A stretch of 5,982 bases of DNA from an uncultured Bacillota bacterium (GTDB taxonomy: Bacteria > Bacillota > Clostridia > Peptostreptococcales > Anaerovoracaceae): NCBI GenBank assembly GCA_959606705.1, contig CAUHLX010000177.1, positions 1 through 5,982 on the forward strand, given 5' to 3'. The position numbers and the translations under genes were made by a program. Below, piece after piece: positions 5,931-5,982 of this stretch. The notes beneath the pieces were generated by a model. It saw nothing but the letters and a program-made list of their open reading frames with translations, was not told the DNA's origin and ran no database searches. How positions within the stretch are numbered: position 1 is the first letter of the stretch; each line of letters starts with the position of its first letter.

Positions 5931-5982
5931 TTAATATTTTCTATAAATTAACATCATTTACTAATTATTTCTTATGTTCTCC

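Overview
The window looks like a chromosomal segment of a Gram-positive anaerobe of the Clostridia type. The evidence is a T-box riboswitch ahead of an aminoacyl-tRNA synthetase gene, strong AGGAG-type ribosome binding sites, sigma-A-like promoters and clostridial-looking protein sequences. The core genes are moderately GC-rich, so this is not a low-GC Clostridium sensu stricto. No species can be named from the sequence. Everything that can be called lies on the minus strand, so transcription runs from the right end to the left.

Left and centre (1-5171): a housekeeping operon in the order promoter, T-box leader, valS (valyl-tRNA synthetase), folC (folylpolyglutamate/dihydrofolate synthase), then a YegS/DagK-type lipid kinase cut off by the left edge. 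valS and folC overlap by 8 bases, and folC and the kinase by 14, so the genes are probably co-transcribed and translationally coupled. The leader carries a GUC (Val) specifier, a T-box sequence whose UGGU bulge suits a tRNA with discriminator A, and mutually exclusive antiterminator and terminator helices. Expression of the whole operon should therefore rise when tRNA-Val is uncharged.

Right (5206-5930): a compact accessory module that I read as a type III toxin-antitoxin locus of the ToxIN/AbiQ class. In transcription order it has a perfect-consensus promoter (TTGACA-N17-TATAAT), a short GAAA-capped hairpin, a noncoding array of three 37-bp tandem repeats plus a 23-bp shortened copy, a UUCG-capped intrinsic terminator, and a ToxN-family endoribonuclease gene. 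The toxin reading frame is complete except for one in-frame TAG at codon 47, where the family motif leads me to expect a tyrosine. The toxin is therefore probably inactivated while its antitoxin RNA gene still looks expressible. The toxin gene is AT-rich and the repeats GC-rich compared with the operon, which fits horizontal acquisition just upstream of the valS promoter.

The last ~50 bases (5931-5982) are AT-rich and hold no gene I can support.
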